Below are positions 6,573 to 9,961 of a DNA stretch of 9,961 nt, in pieces. A program made the translations under genes and the position numbers. This DNA is from Calditrichota bacterium. GTDB taxonomy: Bacteria; Calditrichota; Calditrichia; RBG-13-44-9; J075. The notes beneath the pieces are model-generated. The model saw only the letters and a list, made by a program, of their open reading frames with translations. It ran no database searches and was not told the origin of the DNA. Within the stretch, counting starts at the first letter, position 1. Each line of letters begins with the position of its first letter. Where the stretch lies: NCBI GenBank assembly GCA_003695285.1, contig RFIL01000125.1:1-9961 (forward strand). Direction: 5' to 3'.

Positions 6573-6809
6573 TTAATTTAAACTCATCCCTATAATTAGT
6601 CCAACGATCAACCCAATCATAATAAAAATACCACAAACAACCACACCCACAGCCAGGTTTCCCTTTTCCAGCTCATTGGGGATATCAAAGTGCGTCACCC
6701 GATTAAACAATCGATAGGTGATAATCGCAGCAACTATTCCTAAGATCACACCTCCCACAGCATACAACGTGTTGATAAACAGTGGCGACTCATACCACAT
6801 ATCATACAT
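6573..6809 (-). CDS. DUF350 family membrane protein, half-length form
   Basis: This is a 78-residue integral membrane protein with two hydrophobic helices (about 12-33 and 52-75) separated by a short polar loop. The loop and the start of helix 2 read THFDIPNELEKGNLAVG (39-55). This matches the DUF350 signature of an FD(x)nE, a GN pair and an AVA/AVG step entering the membrane. Many DUF350 proteins such as YjfL have about 130 residues and two copies of this unit. This one carries a single unit and so would probably need to dimerise. The function of the family is unknown. It ends 5 nt before the lytic transglycosylase lipoprotein, suggesting that the two are made together at the membrane. A purine-rich GGGGGAAAGG precedes the ATG. 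Confidence 0.8.
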   Translation of the reverse strand: MYDMWYESPLFINTLYAVGGVILGIVAAIITYRLFNRVTHFDIPNELEKGNLAVGVVVCGIFIMIGLIVGLIIGMSLN

Positions 6810-6895
6810 AGGCCTTTCCCCCTGCTATGGTTCACTATATCGGTTAACGCTTGAGCTAATTTAATAGATTCAAATTTTTCCTTCTGTCCCTCTGG

Positions 6896-7327
6896 TCATT
6901 GATCACTTTTCATTTTCATTCCGGATTTTGTAAGTCGATTGAACAGAATTTTACCAATGTAGGTAAGAAATACCACTGACGCAACCTCCAGATAAAATGA
7001 TGCCCCGATTGCCATTCCCAATCCGGCGCTTAACCACAGGGTAAGCGCCAGTTTAATGCTCTCTCGACTCCCCCGTTCACTGATGATCACCCCGGCACCA
7101 ATCAAACCCATTCCCAGCGCAATGGAAAATGTGCCAAATCCTGGCTCACGGAATAATGTGTTGGTTGAGACCAGGGTCATCAAACAAGCCACCACCGCTA
7201 TCAGGATGTGACTGTTGACCCCTTCTCGATTATCATCACTCTCCCGGAGTTGTCCGGCAAAGATTCCACATAACACCGCGATAATAACTTTTAAAATATC
7301 GTCTGCTAAAATGAGCCAGTCTAACAT
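6896..7327 (-). CDS. MgtC/SapB-like membrane protein
   Basis: This is a 143-residue polytopic membrane protein with about four hydrophobic segments (roughly 10-26, 41-57, 66-83, 92-128). It resembles the membrane domain of the MgtC/SapB family. The best evidence is GMGLIGAGVII (72-82), which corresponds to the family's GIGFLGAGVI, followed by LTLWLSAGLGMAIGASFY (95-112), which corresponds to the TAATLWxxAAIGxAxG segment. The usual N-terminal GLRTH motif is replaced by GVNSH (36-40), and the ERE motif by QLRES. It is therefore a divergent member and lacks the cytosolic C-terminal ACT-like domain of true MgtC. Family members affect growth at low magnesium and inhibit F1Fo ATPase in some pathogens. 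That role should not be assumed here. It sits 61 nt after DUF2851 and 86 nt before DUF350 on the same strand. Confidence 0.78.
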   Translation of the reverse strand: MLDWLILADDILKVIIAVLCGIFAGQLRESDDNREGVNSHILIAVVACLMTLVSTNTLFREPGFGTFSIALGMGLIGAGVIISERGSRESIKLALTLWLSAGLGMAIGASFYLEVASVVFLTYIGKILFNRLTKSGMKMKSDQ

Positions 7328-7388
7328 GGGTTCTCTTTTTGGCTAAGTTTAAGACCAACCACCGTTGAGAATCAATTCTTTTTTGTAT

Positions 7389-8738
7389 TTAACAGATTCC
7401 CGAAGTAAAGAGATTGTGCGAGGGGGTTGACATTCTGGCTCTCCATTCCAGAAAGCCTTGCTGAAAATAGGCTGAGTGTTTTAAACGCCTGGATAGGGCT
7501 GGATCAGAAACAGAAAACAGCGAAGGTTCTTCGCAGGAGGGAAAGGATTCGTAGAGGTCCTCCAGGTAGGTGCAAAATCCCCAGTTTTCACTCTGATGGC
7601 CCCAATGCCAGAGTAGCGGGAGTACTGCGTTGATAATAAACTGACGGATACGTGTTTCTCCCACGGCGTAAACGGTTGATATGGACAGTCGATGGATGGT
7701 TTTCAGAGCTTTTCTCAACGTAGGGGAAACAGGCAGATGCAGTAGCTCACCCCAGCGGATAAGCACTTCCTTCAGGGGGCGTCGTTCTTTGGCGCTCTGA
7801 AGAAAGTGTCGAAAGAGAGGGGTTCCATGATAGTGGTAGAGGATTTCCGAAAGCCCTGCTAAACGAACCACCGGATGATTGGAGGGCCTCACCCGCGAAA
7901 AATGCCAGTTTTGCAAGGAAAGCAGGGGAAGATAACCCAGCTCCTGGAAGGAAATCCTCAAATTGGAAGCCTGTTGGAAGAGGGAATCGTTCTGGCGGGA
8001 ATCCTTCGCTGAGCAATGATCGGGCAAGAGGCCGGCTCGATAGCAGAGAAATACCCAGATGGCGAGCGGGGAACGATGGATCCCCTGGAACAACCTTTCG
8101 ATGGTTGAAGAAGGACACTCCCACAATAATTGACGGAAGGGGGCTTGGTTATATCGATATCCCAGGGCCTCGGCCAGAGCAATGTAAAAGGTATCTTCAA
8201 ATGAAAAAAAAGAAGTCCAGCGTCGAAACCGTTCCACCTTGCGCTGGAATCGTTCTTCGGCAAGAGTGCTTAATACTTCCGGTGTCAGGGAACCGGGTGG
8301 TGGAGCATCGGGGATTTGATGATCCTGCTCCCGGGCCAGCATTCGTTGTCTCCAGAGAGAGAAGGGGAGGTTCAGCTGAGGTTTGAGACAAATATGGGGG
8401 AAGCGTTGCAGCAAAGCCGGTTGAATGGGATGGTGCTGCTCCCAGATGATGTGGAGAATGACGCTTTGATAACGGGGGTCTTCATCGTGCCCATGTCGGT
8501 ACCAGTCTTCTGGAGAGAGGTGAAATTCCACATCTCCCCTTATCCGGGTGTTGCGAATTTCAATCAGGGCATTGAGAAAATCGGGGCCATCGGAAGGGTT
8601 TCGCTCTCCGGGGGAGATAATGGTGACGGCCTCCCCGTTAATGGTATAAAGGGGGTGACGGAAAAGCCCCTCTTGGTAGGTCCAATAGAGCCAGTACTCC
8701 GGAATCACTTGATTCGATGTTGAGGATTGATTTTTCAT
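7389..8738 (-). CDS. DUF2851 family protein
   Basis: This is a 449-residue soluble-looking protein of the DUF2851 family, within the usual length of about 420-450. Function is unknown, and members occur mostly in Bacteroidota, Chlorobiota and related lineages. Conserved blocks are visible: an aromatic opening (EYWLYWTYQEGLF, 14-26), PGERN (43-47), GPDFLNA (51-57), GDVEFH (68-73), DWYRHGHDEDPRY (78-90) and VILHIIW (93-99). The acidic and histidine residues of the second to fifth blocks recall a metal-dependent nuclease-like centre, but this is inference from residue type only. The C-terminal 150 residues are helix-rich. The extreme C-terminus lacks the Cys-rich ending I remember for many members (see findings). 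There is no signal peptide. It is the first gene of the leftward cluster and is divergent from the XRE regulator over 64 bp, so it is the likely target of that regulator. Only a weak ribosome binding site is seen. Confidence 0.87.
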   Translation of the reverse strand: MKNQSSTSNQVIPEYWLYWTYQEGLFRHPLYTINGEAVTIISPGERNPSDGPDFLNALIEIRNTRIRGDVEFHLSPEDWYRHGHDEDPRYQSVILHIIWEQHHPIQPALLQRFPHICLKPQLNLPFSLWRQRMLAREQDHQIPDAPPPGSLTPEVLSTLAEERFQRKVERFRRWTSFFSFEDTFYIALAEALGYRYNQAPFRQLLWECPSSTIERLFQGIHRSPLAIWVFLCYRAGLLPDHCSAKDSRQNDSLFQQASNLRISFQELGYLPLLSLQNWHFSRVRPSNHPVVRLAGLSEILYHYHGTPLFRHFLQSAKERRPLKEVLIRWGELLHLPVSPTLRKALKTIHRLSISTVYAVGETRIRQFIINAVLPLLWHWGHQSENWGFCTYLEDLYESFPSCEEPSLFSVSDPALSRRLKHSAYFQQGFLEWRARMSTPSHNLFTSGIC

Positions 8739-8755
8739 ATTACCAATATTATATT
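8727..8755 (+). promoter_or_regulatory. Candidate promoter for the XRE regulator gene
   Basis: TTGATT (8727-8732) and TATATT (8750-8755) are spaced by 17 nt, predicting a start near 8762 and a leader of about 40 nt. The -35 box lies inside the first codons of the divergent DUF2851 gene. The -10 box lies in the left arm of the inverted repeat 8747-8772. The region is AT-rich, which raises the chance of false matches. Confidence 0.45.
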
Positions 8756-8772
8756 ACAATCATAATATAATA
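8747..8772. promoter_or_regulatory. Inverted repeat, likely XRE operator
   Basis: TATTATATTA (8747-8756) and TAATATAATA (8763-8772) are perfect 10-bp inverted arms around the 6-nt centre CAATCA. The dyad occupies the middle of the intergenic region between DUF2851 and the XRE gene and covers both candidate -10 boxes. This is where a dimeric helix-turn-helix repressor encoded next door would be expected to bind. Because the arms are A/T only, part of the symmetry could be compositional. Confidence 0.45.
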
Positions 8773-8792
8773 ATATGGTTCAATATTTTCAA
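8764..8792 (-). promoter_or_regulatory. Candidate promoter for the DUF2851-led cluster
   Basis: On the minus strand TTGAAA (8787-8792) and TATATT (8764-8769) are spaced by 17 nt, predicting a start near 8757, about 20 nt before the ATG at 8738. The -10 box lies in the right arm of the inverted repeat, mirroring the rightward promoter. Confidence is limited by the AT-rich background. Confidence 0.45.
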
Positions 8793-8802
8793 GGGTTTTT
8801 CG

Positions 8803-9165
8803 ATGGAGCTGGATCGAAAAAAGGTTGGAGAACGAATTTCCAGAATTATGCAAGCCGCCGGCATGAATCAGCAGCAACTGGCTACTCATCTGGGAATCAG
8901 TCAGCCCGCTGTCTCCCTATATTTGCAGGGAAGAATTCCGCCACCGGAGGTGTTGTATCAACTGGCGCTATTGGGAAATACCTCGATGGAATGGATTCTC
9001 ACCGGCAAAGAGGAGCGAGACATTTCCAGCGGGAAAGTGCGGGAGGCAAGTTCTGCTTATCATGTTCACGCCCGTCTTTTGAAACTGTGGGAGCAGCTCT
9101 CTCCGGAGCTCCGTCAGGACTTGCTGCGTCTGATAGAGCATATCCTTCAGAACTCTCAACGCTAG
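8803..9165 (+). CDS. XRE-family helix-turn-helix transcriptional regulator
   Basis: This is a 120-residue DNA-binding protein. Residues 8-68 form an XRE/Cro-CI type domain. The helix-turn-helix reads MNQQQLATHLGISQPAVSLY (21-40), with the recognition helix from about Q34 to Q42. The domain closes with the SMEWILTG motif (61-68) common in CI-like regulators. A linker (69-85) leads to a C-terminal amphipathic helical pair (LLKLWEQLSPELRQDLLRLIEHIL) that may dimerise. There is no peptidase or ligand-binding domain. AAGGG (8791-8795) stands 7 nt before the ATG. The gene is divergent from DUF2851 with a dyad between them, so autoregulation and control of the leftward cluster are likely by inference. 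No toxin partner follows. The next gene is convergent, 28 nt away. Confidence 0.9.
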   Translation: MELDRKKVGERISRIMQAAGMNQQQLATHLGISQPAVSLYLQGRIPPPEVLYQLALLGNTSMEWILTGKEERDISSGKVREASSAYHVHARLLKLWEQLSPELRQDLLRLIEHILQNSQR

Positions 9166-9193
9166 CATCCAATAGCATTTTCCGGAGGTAGGG

Positions 9194-9961
9194 TTAATAT
9201 TGTCGTTGCTGCAGAAAGCGGGTTAAGAGGTAGAGCGGATTGTCTTCATTTAAAGGGGCGACTTTTTCCAGTGCAGCCAAACCTTCATCAATATAGCGAT
9301 TCACTTCTTCCTTTACGGATTCGACAATTCCCAATTTCAGGAGCGCTTCCTGAAAATCGGAAAAGGAGGTAAATTGGGACACTTCTTTCGGTAAAGGAGG
9401 GCTTACATCGCTGGTGGCAGCCATTTCTTCATATTTCAAGGTGACAAAAGTTTTCTTGTGCATCCGAAAATCGCTCCCCACGGTTTTACCCAGTTGTTGT
9501 TGATCAGCAATGAAATCCAACAGGTCGTCTTGAATTTGAAATCCCAGACCGATGGCATAACCAAAGGTTTGCAGGGCCTGGAGTTTCTCCTCTGGAGCAA
9601 AAGCACACAATCCACCGAGTGCACAGGAAGTCTGAAATAACCAGGCCGTTTTTTTACTGATCATGTCCAGATACTCGGCGAGGGTTACCGTATCGCGATT
9701 TTCAAATTCCTTATCCAGCGCCTGTCCTTCGCAGACTTTCACCAATGCCTCGGTAAAAATCCGAAAAACCTTATCCCGTGCCCGGCCGGGCACCTTTAAC
9801 AATTCCTCATAGGCCAGACCGATCAGCGCATCCCCAACCAGTATGGCTGTTCCGCTGTCATATTTTACATGAAGGGTTTGAAATCCCCGACGCAACTCAT
9901 CCTGGTCCATAATATCATCATGGATCAGGGTAAAGTCATGAAAGAGTTCCACTGCTGTTGC
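9194..9961 (-). CDS. trans-polyprenyl diphosphate synthase (5' end outside window)
   Basis: This is the C-terminal part, at least 255 residues, of an isoprenyl diphosphate synthase (FPP/GGPP/octaprenyl synthase family). It condenses isopentenyl diphosphate onto an allylic diphosphate in the cytosol. The first Asp-rich motif is in LIHDDIMDQDELRRG, a DDxxD type with no insertion, followed by TLH and AILVGDAL. Further on are the KT pair (KKTAWLF) and the second Asp-rich motif GFQIQDDLLDF, then GKTVGSDF and the KKTF basic motif. All catalytic elements downstream of the first motif are present. The frame continues past the GTG at 9950-9952 to the window edge (codons for A-T-A precede VELFHDF), so the gene is truncated by the window rather than broken. 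About 60-80 N-terminal residues are missing. Chain length cannot be fixed, because the residues upstream of DDxxD are Phe-His-Asp-Phe and modelling would be needed. Confidence 0.93.
   Translation of the reverse strand, partial: ATAVELFHDFTLIHDDIMDQDELRRGFQTLHVKYDSGTAILVGDALIGLAYEELLKVPGRARDKVFRIFTEALVKVCEGQALDKEFENRDTVTLAEYLDMISKKTAWLFQTSCALGGLCAFAPEEKLQALQTFGYAIGLGFQIQDDLLDFIADQQQLGKTVGSDFRMHKKTFVTLKYEEMAATSDVSPPLPKEVSQFTSFSDFQEALLKLGIVESVKEEVNRYIDEGLAALEKVAPLNEDNPLYLLTRFLQQRQY

Noticed and set aside
8316..8723. Rightward 135-codon frame inside DUF2851
   Set aside because: It lies opposite the most conserved part of DUF2851 and has no ribosome binding site or recognisable domain.
8803..9165. 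XRE protein as the antitoxin of a toxin-antitoxin pair
   Set aside because: No small toxin-like gene lies next to it on the same strand; the neighbours are a divergent DUF2851 gene and a convergent polyprenyl synthase.
8775..9191. Rightward 138-codon frame overlapping the XRE gene
   Set aside because: The frame overlapping it (8803-9165) encodes an unmistakable XRE domain with a good ribosome binding site; this one does not.
1..9961. Mobile element, CRISPR array, tRNA or rRNA
   Set aside because: I found no transposase or integrase motifs, no regularly spaced direct repeats and no recognisable structural RNA sequences.

Overview
The window is an ordinary-looking chromosomal segment with dense genes on both strands. 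I see no rRNA or tRNA, no transposase, no phage gene and no CRISPR array. The genes point to a Gram-negative, non-proteobacterial host: there are two probable lipoproteins, a signal-peptide protein, a lytic transglycosylase, and members of the DUF2851 and DUF1684 families. That mix recalls the Bacteroidota/Chlorobiota/Calditrichota side of the tree. This placement is an inference from gene content, not a measurement.

Left part (1-4564). A small, doubtful leftward ORF (4-240) faces a rightward series across a short intergenic region that holds a 12-bp palindrome. The rightward genes are a HAD-IIA phosphatase (start moved to 388), a UPF0145/YbjQ protein, a DUF1684 membrane-anchored or lipoprotein-like protein (start moved to 1599), an RsmB/RsmF/NSUN-type RNA m5C methyltransferase, and a short-chain dehydrogenase (start moved to 3863). 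The last two are 19 nt apart and probably co-transcribed. These look like housekeeping genes with no obvious single pathway.

Middle (4565-8738). After a convergent gap with one weak small ORF (4609-4794), five genes run leftward. In transcription order they are DUF2851, an MgtC/SapB-like membrane protein, a half-length DUF350 membrane protein, an SLT-type lytic transglycosylase lipoprotein, and a secreted protein of unknown function. Four of the five are predicted to act in or at the membrane, so this reads as an envelope-oriented cluster.

Right part (8739-9961). A 64-bp AT-rich divergent region lies between the DUF2851 gene and a rightward XRE-type regulator. It carries a 10-bp inverted repeat whose arms each contain a candidate -10 box, one per direction. 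This arrangement would suit autoregulation and co-repression by the XRE protein. A leftward trans-polyprenyl diphosphate synthase converges on the regulator and runs off the right edge without its 5' end.

The parts most worth a second look are the divergent XRE operator, the membrane/wall gene cluster with its reduced DUF350 and divergent MgtC proteins, the uncharacterised secreted protein, and the variant catalytic motif of the RNA methyltransferase. I do not see clear evidence of a wholly new system.
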